Of a stretch of DNA of 64,000 nt, positions 43,719-51,535 are shown in pieces (the first letter of the stretch is position 1; every line of letters starts with the position of its first letter). This DNA is from Chitinophaga filiformis (GTDB lineage Bacteria; Bacteroidota; Bacteroidia; Chitinophagales; Chitinophagaceae): assembly GCF_023100805.1 (NCBI RefSeq), contig NZ_CP095855.1:6427001-6491000 (forward strand), given 5' to 3'. A program made the position numbers and the translations under genes. Under the pieces are notes generated by a model. The model made no database searches, was not told the DNA's origin, and saw only the letters and a list, made by a program, of their open reading frames with translations.

Positions 43719-44136
43719 GCAGGCATGCGATTTCCTTAACAGCAGCAATCTTTACTTCGACTGGGTCATTACGTCTGCTTTTTATGCAGCGCTCCATTAT
43801 GTAAGTGCCGTCATCTTTCCTGTATCATTTGATCTGGAAGGAGAAACAGAAACGGCGCCCGATGTGGGAACATATCGTGAGTTTATCGGGAGCCGTGAAA
43901 ACAAGCATAGGCTGATGACAGATCTGGTCTATCGCAACTGCCGCGGCATTGGCTATTCTTACAGGGCACTGCTGGATCTATCTTACGCCGCCAGGTACGA
44001 AACTGGTTGTCACGCCAGGTTTTATTCAGACAAGGCCAGGCGTTATATGGCTGCCATCAAAGCATATTGCGTTGATGCCAGTGATCCATTTAATGTACAG
44101 GTTAAAATACCCGAAGACCGGCTCCAGGCAAATTAA
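43669..44136 (+). CDS. HEPN-like domain protein, second gene of a coupled pair
   Basis: A 155-aa helical protein. ATG 43669 (MNQKLKNQHIHLALHNEQ) lies inside the upstream gene. The segments DWVITSAFYAALHYVSAVIF, then NKHRLMTDLVYRNCRGIG, then LLDLSYAARYE and KARRYMAAIKAY follow the order of UPF0332/HEPN proteins (YYAMFHAA, THKG, R-x4-Y, helical end). The catalytic R-x4-6-H of RNase HEPN proteins is not clearly present (the nearest is RENKH with only three residues between), so it may be a non-catalytic or divergent member. HEPN proteins commonly pair with antitoxins in defence and stress systems. The family call is moderate. Confidence 0.6.
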   Translation: MNQKLKNQHIHLALHNEQACDFLNSSNLYFDWVITSAFYAALHYVSAVIFPVSFDLEGETETAPDVGTYREFIGSRENKHRLMTDLVYRNCRGIGYSYRALLDLSYAARYETGCHARFYSDKARRYMAAIKAYCVDASDPFNVQVKIPEDRLQAN

Positions 44137-44317
44137 TATATTTTCAGGGAAGCGCAGGCTCCGCAGGTACTGTGCGCAGAGTAGCCTGTATGCAGTAAGA
44201 ATGCTTGCATAGATGTATCCTATATCGGTATGCCTCAATACAAATGACTATATGTGGTAAACAAAGCATGGATGCATCTGTGCAGCTAAACATACTACGT
44301 AGATGTAGGTAACCTCG

Positions 44318-44902
44318 TCACCGCTCGATGCCCTGTCTGCGGATACGACTTAAGGTCTCAGGAGAAATACCCAGGTAGGAAGCAATCATCTGTTGGGGGA
44401 AACGCTGTATCAGCTCGGGTTCGGTGTTCGCCAACTCTTCATATCGTTCTCTGGCCGTATAGGCAATGCTGCTGTGCAGACGGCGTTGTGTGGCTATATG
44501 GTAACGCTGGTCAATGACCCGCACCATTGTCACAACAGCAGGTATAGTATCCAGTAAACGCTGGAAGTCCTCATTGGTGATCAGTAGAAGATCCGTATCC
44601 TCCCATGCATCAATATTGTAACGGCTGGGTGTCAGCATAAAAAAACTTTCCCGGTCCCCCACCCAGGATTCCTCTAATCCCAGGTTGATTACATATTCCG
44701 TTCCCTTTGCATCTACACTATATTGCCGCATCGCTCCCTTCAGTATAAAGCCATAAAATTTGCAGACGTCGCCCTCCTGCAAAAGATACTGCTTTCGCCT
44801 AAGCCGCTTGAATGTAAATGCTTTCATGACTATCTCGAACTCCGCATCGGTTAAAGTAGTTGAAGCATAGGTATTAATATAAGACCGTAAAACCTCACTC
44901 AT
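44318..44902 (-). CDS. Crp/Fnr-family transcriptional regulator
   Basis: A 194-aa regulator with a cyclic-nucleotide-binding-like fold at residues about 20-130 (FKRLRRKQYLLQEGDVCKFYGFILKGAMRQY) and a C-terminal helix-turn-helix PQQMIASYLGISPETLSRIRR. The PE/R phosphate-binding cassette of true cAMP receptors is not kept, and there are no Fe-S cysteines, so the signal is unknown; this form is common in Bacteroidota. The 61-bp tandem repeats begin about 235 bp upstream of its start. Confidence 0.9.
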   Translation of the reverse strand: MSEVLRSYINTYASTTLTDAEFEIVMKAFTFKRLRRKQYLLQEGDVCKFYGFILKGAMRQYSVDAKGTEYVINLGLEESWVGDRESFFMLTPSRYNIDAWEDTDLLLITNEDFQRLLDTIPAVVTMVRVIDQRYHIATQRRLHSSIAYTARERYEELANTEPELIQRFPQQMIASYLGISPETLSRIRRQGIER

Positions 44903-45135
44903 CCTTTAAAGGTAGGAATTTTCCAAAAAGCTGCTAATACACTATCATTCATCCATATATGACCATGTAATTACCTAACGCCGTTCGTCACCTGGAATTA
45001 CCTGCTGGCAAGCATTACATCGAAGCACCGTATTATCACTGAAAATAGTATTGCGTATTTCTACGCAGGAAATTTACTGCATCAAGTAAATCAGTTAAGT
45101 GATCGATACAAGCGAAAAACCATATCTGTACCGTT
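44903..45135. other. Upstream region of the Crp/Fnr gene
   Basis: No gene is visible. It is ordinary AT-rich sequence containing the presumed minus-strand promoter of the Crp/Fnr gene and the left edge of the 61-bp repeat array. No exact TAnnTTTG box was found on the minus strand. Confidence 0.4.
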
Positions 45136-45369
45136 TTAGCAAAGATTAAGGTGTTATACTGATAAGTGTTATCACGCTTAGATACATCTATTACTTTTCC
45201 AAAAGATTAATGTGTTATACTGACAAGTGGTATCACGCTTAGATATATCTCTTAGTTCTTCAAAAGTTTAACTTGTTATACTGACAAGGGGTATCACGCT
45301 CAGACATATGAGGTCTTCAAAAGTTTAACGTGTTATACTGACAAGTGTTATCACACTTACATATGTCTA
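45136..45369. repeat. Four tandem copies of a 61-bp repeat
   Basis: The core TGTTATACTGACAAGTG..TATCACGCTTAGATA recurs at about 45152, 45213, 45274 and 45331 (spacings 61, 61 and 57 bp). Copies 2-4 begin with TTCAAAAG or TTCCAAAAG. The first copy contains a short hairpin TGATAA-GTG-TTATCA, weakened in the others. The array ends at the stop codon of the cytochrome peroxidase gene. There is no cas gene and no unique spacer, so this is not a CRISPR array. Confidence 0.88.
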
Positions 45370-47097
45370 TCACTGCTTCAGAAGATCTTTATCTGTCAGC
45401 GCTGTTATAAATGCGATCAGCGCCTGCTTTTCCTTTGGTGTGAGATGAAGCGGCAGCGGGGATAATGTCTGGTTCGGTACAGGCAATCCGATACCATTTC
45501 CCCCTCCCCGATCATAAAGATCAATTACCTGTTCCATGTTCCTGAATGCACCGTTATGCATATATGGGGCCGTCACCGCTGCATTCCGTACCGTAGGCGT
45601 TTTGAAAGCTCCCTTGTAAAGATCTATAGGAAAGAAGGCCAGTCGCCCACTGTCCAGGTCGGGCAGCGGATGGTCAAGATCGTCAGTGGCGGGTGTTCCC
45701 AGCACTTCAAATTCCGTTCTGTTATAGAGCGGTGGTATCAGTCCGTTAAATAAGGGAGCGAAGTGGCAGGTAGCACAGCCGCCCTTTCCCATGAAAAGAT
45801 TTCCGCCCTGCCGCTGCTCAGTTGTCAGGGCCCGCCTATTACCCGCCATATAATGATCAAAGGGCGAGTTAAAAGGCGCCAGCGTACGAAGATAGGCAGC
45901 CAGTGCAGCCTGTACCTCTGCCAGGGTAATGTTGCTATAAGCTGGCATACTGTGCAGTCTTTGCAGTACCGTGTCATCGTCGGCATTCATTTCCTGCGGA
46001 CTATGCATTACTGCTTTTACCTGCTCTTCGAGGCTTTGCACCCTGCCATCCCAGAACTGCGAATACTGGTAAGCTGCATATAACAATCCCGGTGTATGCC
46101 GTGGTAATGCTTCTTCTCCGCTAAGACTTTTATTCCGTGCAAGTCCATCCGTAAAATAACGGTCCGGCTGATGACAGGTAGCACAACTGCGGGTCGCATT
46201 TCCCGACAAGGCTTTTTCAAAGAATAGCCGTCTGCCTAGCGCGGTATCTCCTGCTATATTGCTATGCGGAAAAATATCTTTCTTCAGCGCTGTTGCGCTA
46301 AACAGGTCGTGACCACTATTCAGTAATAACCGCTGTAAAGGCAGGGCATTGTCCGCCAGAAAAGAGAGCCGGTCAAATGCGTCAAAATCCGGCTGCGTGG
46401 TCAACATGTAAATGCCCTTCTGTAAGTAATATTGTATGCTGTCTTTTTTATCCAGGTCCTGGTAAGGTATCAGGATGCTATCAATGGCTTTCATAGCAGC
46501 TGCTGCCTCTGCTATACCGCTTTTTAACAATGGCGCATCATATCCCGTAATATACAGGGTCATGATCCTTACCAGTTCCTGTTGTATGCTTTCCATCACC
46601 TGCGGACTGGTAGCGGAGAACTGGTATAACAAGGCATTCAGGTCCTGCGCTGTCTGTACCAGTACCGTAGCCTGTGCCGCCAGTTCCTGCCTGCGCTGCC
46701 AGACCGCCGGATCGTACAATAAGGCTTCTACCTGCTGCAATCCCACCGGCTCTTCGTATTCGATATAAGGTTCCTCTATTTCGTATTTAGCGGGTGCATT
46801 AAAAACACAGGCTTCACTTGCGAAGAAATATTCCAGGAAGAAAGCAATGGACTTGTAAGCGATCCTGCAATCCCGCAGGGCCTGCCTGGCAGCCTTCAAT
46901 GAAATGCTGTCGCCGGGTTGTAACTGTGCAATACGCTGTTGAAGCAGCACTGTCTTTGCTGCAAAATTAGGCTGCTGCCGTTTAAAATAAGCCACTACTC
47001 CATCAGGTAAAGAAGCAGGGCGCGTTCCCCGGGATGTCAGCATTACTGCTATTAACAGCAACACACAGATACCGGGAAACGCCACACGCCAACGCAT
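45370..47097 (-). CDS. Imelysin-like / cytochrome c peroxidase fusion
   Basis: A 575-aa exported protein: an N-terminal signal or anchor (MRWRVAFPGICVLLLIAVML), an all-helical domain (about 30-260) with imelysin-like GLQQVEALLYDPAVWQRRQE, and a C-terminal di-haem peroxidase of the MauG/CCP type. The two c-type haem sites are C305-x2-C308-H309 (CATCHQPDRYFTDG) and C441-x2-C444-H445 (CATCHFAPLFNG), and the distal PYMHNGAFRNMEQVIDLYDRGGG is typical. ATG 47097 is chosen because the frame back to 47229 has no signal. It reduces peroxide or oxidises a partner protein outside the cytoplasm; the imelysin part suggests iron handling. It is 5 bp downstream of a purple acid phosphatase gene. Confidence 0.88.
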   Translation of the reverse strand: MRWRVAFPGICVLLLIAVMLTSRGTRPASLPDGVVAYFKRQQPNFAAKTVLLQQRIAQLQPGDSISLKAARQALRDCRIAYKSIAFFLEYFFASEACVFNAPAKYEIEEPYIEYEEPVGLQQVEALLYDPAVWQRRQELAAQATVLVQTAQDLNALLYQFSATSPQVMESIQQELVRIMTLYITGYDAPLLKSGIAEAAAAMKAIDSILIPYQDLDKKDSIQYYLQKGIYMLTTQPDFDAFDRLSFLADNALPLQRLLLNSGHDLFSATALKKDIFPHSNIAGDTALGRRLFFEKALSGNATRSCATCHQPDRYFTDGLARNKSLSGEEALPRHTPGLLYAAYQYSQFWDGRVQSLEEQVKAVMHSPQEMNADDDTVLQRLHSMPAYSNITLAEVQAALAAYLRTLAPFNSPFDHYMAGNRRALTTEQRQGGNLFMGKGGCATCHFAPLFNGLIPPLYNRTEFEVLGTPATDDLDHPLPDLDSGRLAFFPIDLYKGAFKTPTVRNAAVTAPYMHNGAFRNMEQVIDLYDRGGGNGIGLPVPNQTLSPLPLHLTPKEKQALIAFITALTDKDLLKQ

Positions 47098-47102
47098 ACA
47101 AT

Positions 47103-48668
47103 TTATTTTGTGGAAATGATCGTAAATGTATCTTTCAGGCATGTTTCGGCATCCTGTACGGTATATTCTTTTGTGCCCGGGCGGGCCACTACTGTGATGC
47201 TTCTGCCCTGCTGCCCTTTTTCGCTCCACTTGTAATGGCCTGCGAAGGAGGCTGTCAGCGTCACTTTGCTCTTAGCTTTCACATGCAATACAGTATGTTT
47301 GTTCACTTCCTTCATCACCGTGAAATGGTCCCTGATCACACCATCTGCACAGATCCATTTCAGGTCGAGCCGGTTGCCCTGTACTTCCAGCAGCGTAGCT
47401 CCCCCATCTGTTGCATTGGCGTACTGCATGGCGTCGTGCGGATACCCGGGCTGCGTACCTCCCAGTTTACCGGCAGAACCACTCAGCACATATACCGTAC
47501 CCTGGTTGGAACTGTCTTTTACATAAGGGCAGGCGTTATCACTACCATCATACAATCCCGACGACTGGCTCAGATTATGCTGTGCAGCGCTGTAAGTTGC
47601 CTCCATGCCATAATGCCCTTTCATCAGGCGGGTACGCTCGTAATCGTGACTATGACCGCATAGCACCATGTCTACACCATAACGTTCAAGTATACGGATG
47701 AAATTCTCACGGATATGTACCAGCTCCATTTCAGTATCAGAATTGTGGGAGCCCATGGTATAAGGCGGATGATGCCAGTAAGCTATTACCCACTGCCTGT
47801 TCCTGTTTGCTTCCAGGTCGCGTTTTACCCACTGTACCTGCGGACCGGCGGTATCATACAAACGGTATTGCTGGTCTTCTTTTCCATAGGAGTCAAGCGA
47901 CAGGAAATGGATGTTCCCGATATCAAAAGAATAGAATGCCTGTGTATTGGAAGCTACGCCGCCCGATTCCCCCTGTGTGGGCATGGTAAAGTTCTGGTAA
48001 TAGGCCGTCTGGTGTGTACGCTGTGCCTGTGCTACTGCGCCCGGAAAGTCCCTGTCGTTATAATCATGGTTGCCCGGCGCCGGGAACATAGGATACTGTT
48101 TTAACAGATCATCCTTGTACACATTAAAGAATTTTGCCTGGAATTCGGCATCTGTACCGCTGTTATAGGCGTTATCGCCCAGCAGTATCCAGGCATCCAT
48201 ATAGTTTTCTCCCAGGTACTTCAGCACAGACTGTTTCACATTGCGCTGGTTAACGGAATTGTTCCCGCAGTCGCCGAACACCCCGATACGGTACATTCCT
48301 TCTCTGCCTTGTTCCGGCAGGGTGTAAAAGTAATTGGCGCTGTCGCCCTGCAATGTGCTGGTGAAATCGGCTATCTTATAATAATAACGGGTATGTGGCT
48401 GCAATCCTTCCAGTCGTATGATATGCTCGGTAGTGAGCGTGGAGTCATTGACAACATGATCTGTCTTTTCTTTTGTCTCTCCATACTGTACCCTGCTCCT
48501 GGTGGCAGTATTGGTACGCCAGCGTATGGTCATACCATGTGGCGATCCGGCCTGCAGGTATGGTCCGCGGATCAGTGATACACTTGGTTCTTCCTCCGAC
48601 TGTGCTGCGGATATCAGGCTGCCTGTCATTAAAAAGCCTGCCAGCAGGCAGGATCGTATTATGCCCAT
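47103..48668 (-). CDS. Purple acid phosphatase-like metallophosphoesterase
   Basis: A 521-aa secreted enzyme. A signal peptide (MGIIRSCLLAGFLMTGSLIS) precedes a fibronectin-III-like domain (LIRGPYLQAGSPHGMTIRW, about 33-130) and a calcineurin-type catalytic domain with the metal motifs GVFGDCGNN, LGDNAYNSG, PGNHDYND, YWHHPPY and CGHSHDYER. The C-terminal 80 residues (KSKVTLTASFAGHYKWSEKG) are an extra beta domain that may be a sorting signal. It releases phosphate from extracellular phosphomonoesters. It is the first gene of a two-gene unit with the peroxidase fusion, which is five bases downstream. Confidence 0.92.
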   Translation of the reverse strand: MGIIRSCLLAGFLMTGSLISAAQSEEEPSVSLIRGPYLQAGSPHGMTIRWRTNTATRSRVQYGETKEKTDHVVNDSTLTTEHIIRLEGLQPHTRYYYKIADFTSTLQGDSANYFYTLPEQGREGMYRIGVFGDCGNNSVNQRNVKQSVLKYLGENYMDAWILLGDNAYNSGTDAEFQAKFFNVYKDDLLKQYPMFPAPGNHDYNDRDFPGAVAQAQRTHQTAYYQNFTMPTQGESGGVASNTQAFYSFDIGNIHFLSLDSYGKEDQQYRLYDTAGPQVQWVKRDLEANRNRQWVIAYWHHPPYTMGSHNSDTEMELVHIRENFIRILERYGVDMVLCGHSHDYERTRLMKGHYGMEATYSAAQHNLSQSSGLYDGSDNACPYVKDSSNQGTVYVLSGSAGKLGGTQPGYPHDAMQYANATDGGATLLEVQGNRLDLKWICADGVIRDHFTVMKEVNKHTVLHVKAKSKVTLTASFAGHYKWSEKGQQGRSITVVARPGTKEYTVQDAETCLKDTFTIISTK

Positions 48669-48815
48669 CTCCTTAATTTTTCTGCGAGGTAATCAATTTA
48701 AAATATTATCGTGCTAAGGCCTGCATGAATTAATTGTTAAATAAAAATGACTGCGTACATGTGGCATTAGTGGCACATATACTGCAGTCAGCCTTACCTG
48801 ATGTAAAGATAAAAA

Positions 48816-49334
48816 CTAGAGCTTCAGTTTCAAACCCATACCTTGCTTCATGGTCAGCAGAGCTTCGGCATTCCCTCTCGCATCATCCACCGGGTGATGG
48901 GTATGTGCGGAGCGCCGCAGGTGTTTAAAGGTTTTGAACATATCTTTCTCCATTCCCTTATACACGCTTCCCAGGTTCTGGGAGCTGAACCCGAAAGGAT
49001 TTTCGCCGAGGAAGTGATGGAAGTACCAGCAGACGAACATCCAGTCGAAACCGTTGTTGTCGCTGATGAAGATAGGTCTGTCTGTACATACTTCGCCGAT
49101 CCACTGTTTGAAATCGGCCATTACTTTGCGCGGGTCGTCGAATGTAAGGGTATCCTCCCTGGAATGGCCGGATACGGCCAGTGCCTCGGGTACAAACTTG
49201 TCGGATATCGGCTTTAATTTGCCGTAAAATGTCTTGTCGAGGGCATTGTCTACTTTAATAGCGCCAAATGAGATCATTGAATAATCTCCGGGAATAGGCC
49301 CATCGCTTTCTACATCAACCATTATGTAGGCCAT
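48816..49334 (-). CDS. DEDD-type 3'-5' exonuclease
   Basis: A 172-aa cytosolic nuclease. The DEDD motifs are visible: D7 and E9 in MVDVESDGPIPGDY (motif I), then D in ISDNNGFDWMFVCWYFHHF (motif II) and HHPVDDARGNAEAL (motif III with H-x4-D, DEDDh type). It is short and standalone, as in the RNase T/oligoribonuclease-like group. ATG 49334 starts at motif I; the frame back to 49385 adds 17 residues. A role in RNA or DNA end processing is inferred. Confidence 0.9.
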   Translation of the reverse strand: MAYIMVDVESDGPIPGDYSMISFGAIKVDNALDKTFYGKLKPISDKFVPEALAVSGHSREDTLTFDDPRKVMADFKQWIGEVCTDRPIFISDNNGFDWMFVCWYFHHFLGENPFGFSSQNLGSVYKGMEKDMFKTFKHLRRSAHTHHPVDDARGNAEALLTMKQGMGLKLKL

Positions 49335-49803
49335 GTTAATTGTTTTTAGATAATAAAATGAATGTTTTGATTTCCAGTCCTGCAAGGAGCCTGCTGATAC
49401 TGTTGTCTTAGCCGGGGTAAGGAGTTTAAGGATCTTAGGGTGCTTTGCGCTGAAATACGTCGTTTATAAACGGCGGCGAAGATAAAGATAATTTTGTTTA
49501 ATATCAAAATCATGTAGGTAAGTGATAGATGCTTATTGAGGTTCGCTTGCAGTAAGGTTGTTATAATTTTTCTAAAGTATCAGGAATGACGCTTCAATTG
49601 ATATACACAACTATGCAACTATACATGACCAGTTGCAACTATATACGACTATACACTACTGCACCACTATATGCAAACTTTTATACGGCTGTATCGAACG
49701 CTACACAGTTCACAAGACATATACATGACCTATACTTGACACAAGGGCATCGGCAAGCACCTTATCCAAATTAAAATGCATCAACGTCAGTGATCTTAAT
49801 GAC
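49335..49803. other. Gene-free AT-rich spacer with degenerate short repeats
   Basis: No gene is visible. GCAACTATA-containing units about 20 bp apart (near 49613-49650) fade into further ACTATAC and ACTATATG variants to about 49760. A 62-residue plus-strand frame (49586-49774) is composed of these repeats and lacks coding character. Confidence 0.5.
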
Positions 49804-50841
49804 CTACAGGGCGCAATTCTCGTGGTAATTGATCAATTTGATGGGCGCCTGGCTAAATTCGAAACCGGCATAGGCCTCTCCTATTTCATCCAGGACAGTC
49901 ATAATTTCCAGCGGATCGGCAGGAGTTACCAGTCTGCTTCTGAATTCTTTAAAGTCGGGCAATCCCTTCAGGTAATTGAAATAATGTTTACGCATGCTGT
50001 AAACACCCGCCAGCTCTCCTTTCCATTGTACAGATTTTTCCAGCTGGCGTTTGCAAACGCCGATGCGCTCTTCCAGTGTGGGTGCTGCCAGTATTTCTCC
50101 TGTTTGCAGGTAGTGCTTTATTTCCCGGAAGATCCAGGGATAACCTATCGCCGCCCTGCCTATCATAATCCCATCTACACCATAGCGATTCTTGTATTCC
50201 AGGGCTTTCTGCGGACTGTCAATATCTCCATTACCAAAAATGGGTATGTGTATACGGGGATTATTCTTCACTTTGGCGATCAACTCCCAGTTGGCCTCCC
50301 CTTTATACATCTGGGTGCGGGTGCGGCCGTGAATAGCCAGAGCCTTAATACCGGTATCCTGGAGGCGTTCAGCCACCTCTTCGATATTTTTGGTATCCTC
50401 ATCCCAGCCCAGGCGTGTTTTGACCGTTACGGGCAGCTGGGTGGCCTTTACGCAGGCAGTAGTCAGCCGCACCATCAGGTCAATATCCTTCAGTACGCCT
50501 GAACCGGCTCCTCTGCTTACAATTCCTTTGATGGGGCAACCAAAGTTGATATCCAGCAGGTCCGGCTGGGTCATATCCACGATTTTGGCGGCCATAGACA
50601 GCTTTCCCTCGTCTCCCCCGAATATCTGTACTCCCACAGGGCGTTCCTCCTCAAAAATGGCCAGTTTCCGGCGACATTTGTCCGTATCCTTTACTAAGCC
50701 ATCACTGGAAATGAACTCTGTATACATCAGGTCGGCCCCGTTCTCCCGGCATACCACCCGGAAGGGAGGATCGCTCACATCTTCCATAGGCGCCAGCAGT
50801 AAAGGGAAGTCAGGCAGCACAATATTGTCAATCTTTACCAA
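49804..50841 (-). CDS. dusB: tRNA-dihydrouridine synthase DusB
   Basis: FMN enzyme reducing a uridine of tRNA to dihydrouridine. The 345-aa product has APMEDVSDPPFR (FMN phosphate region), LMYTEFISSDGL, the catalytic cysteine in DINFGCPIKGIVSRGAGS, LAIHGRTRTQMYKGEANW and IFGNGDIDSP, then GIMIGRAAIGYPWIF, all family landmarks. The C-terminal helical domain is present (QLEKSVQWKGELAGVYSMRKH). The only start near the N terminus is TTG 50841 (MVKIDNIVLPDFPLLLAPM), matching relatives. It is transcribed leftwards from beyond the putative ncRNA terminator at 50953. Confidence 0.94.
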   Translation of the reverse strand: MVKIDNIVLPDFPLLLAPMEDVSDPPFRVVCRENGADLMYTEFISSDGLVKDTDKCRRKLAIFEEERPVGVQIFGGDEGKLSMAAKIVDMTQPDLLDINFGCPIKGIVSRGAGSGVLKDIDLMVRLTTACVKATQLPVTVKTRLGWDEDTKNIEEVAERLQDTGIKALAIHGRTRTQMYKGEANWELIAKVKNNPRIHIPIFGNGDIDSPQKALEYKNRYGVDGIMIGRAAIGYPWIFREIKHYLQTGEILAAPTLEERIGVCKRQLEKSVQWKGELAGVYSMRKHYFNYLKGLPDFKEFRSRLVTPADPLEIMTVLDEIGEAYAGFEFSQAPIKLINYHENCAL

Positions 50842-50952
50842 GGTTGCTCGTTTAATTGATCAAAGCGGTGTCTCCAATATTTATCCACCGGAATGATCTT
50901 CCGCAGGGTAAAATGAGCACCGTCCAAATCGGAACGGCAAAATTACAAAAAA

Positions 50953-51131
50953 AAGGCGGGGCTTCTGAAGTCCCGCCTGAATGTTCAAAATCCTGTCTTT
51001 CAACTGGTTACCTTGGTTGATGTGCTCATTGTTTTATTCACTGCCTATATAAACCATCATAAAGCAACCTTTGCATGATTGCTGTATGTCCCCATTGGGG
51101 ACGTATACCGCTTGTTATAAAAACTTGTAAT
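50953..51131 (-). ncRNA. Candidate small non-coding RNA of about 180 nt
   Basis: The minus strand shows TATGTTTG (51138-51145), an exact -7 box, and about 180 nt downstream a strong intrinsic terminator: AGGCGGG and CCCGCCT arms (50954-50978) followed by a run of nine T. Between them are a hairpin GTCCCC-AAT-GGGGAC (51088-51102) extended by outer GTAT/ATAC pairing, and AGCAA/TTGCT. No open frame fits. The length is in the range of 6S-type RNAs, but I cannot assign a family. A read-through leader of dusB is the alternative. Confidence 0.35.
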
Positions 51132-51288
51132 GGATTCCAAACATATCCTATGACAATCCAGGTAATGGTATACTTTGATACATCGTTGGTCTAAAATAAA
51201 ATAACTGTCCTGACGGGCACAACCGCCTTCATATCCTTACTATCCATCGTTGTTTACTATGGTTTTTAAGCCTCTGGCTTCGAATTGA

Positions 51289-51455
51289 ATAACCCGCTTG
51301 TCATGGCAGCCTGAATACTGCTTTGTCAGTAGTTATTCCTTATCTTTTAGGACTGTTGGATTCAAATGGAATAATCCGCTTTTGCCATGGCAGCCTGAAT
51401 ACTGTTTCCTCAGTAGTTGTTCCTTATCTTTTAAGACCTCTGCCCCAAATAAAAT
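51289..51455. repeat. Two tandem copies of an 82-bp repeat plus a partial third
   Basis: Units begin ATAAYCCGC at 51289, 51371 and 51454 (spacings 82 and 83 bp). The best-conserved parts are CATGGCAGCCTGAATACTG, CAGTAGTTRTTCC and TTATCTTTTARGAC. The third copy breaks off within 12 bp at the porin terminator, so the terminator stem may have come from the repeat. Confidence 0.85.
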
Positions 51456-51474
51456 AACCCGCCGGTGGCGGGTT
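51456..51474 (-). terminator. Terminator of the porin gene
   Basis: AACCCGCC-GGT-GGCGGGTT, an 8-bp perfect stem with a three-base loop, followed on the minus strand by ATTTTATTT. It is about 60 bp past the stop at 51536. Confidence 0.75.
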
Positions 51475-51535
51475 ACTGAAATGCTGTCCCATAGCATCTG
51501 TTATCGTTGTGCAGGCCAGGCTGCGTTCGTATCCA

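Larger units (their letters stand above)
50842..51535. other. Gene-free spacer of about 700 bp with ncRNA candidate and 82-bp repeats
   Basis: No protein gene is visible. Going right from 50842 it holds a minus-strand terminator-like hairpin, a hairpin-rich segment with a -7 box (candidate ncRNA), a plain AT-rich stretch (51146-51288), an 82-bp tandem repeat and the porin terminator. An 89-residue plus frame (51298-51567) is made of the repeats and is rejected. Confidence 0.6.

Noticed and set aside
45136..45369. Possible CRISPR array
   Set aside because: The whole 61-bp unit is similar between copies, without unique spacers, and there are no cas genes.
49586..49774. 62-residue plus-strand open frame
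   Set aside because: Translation of degenerate ACTATA repeats; Y/T-rich low complexity.
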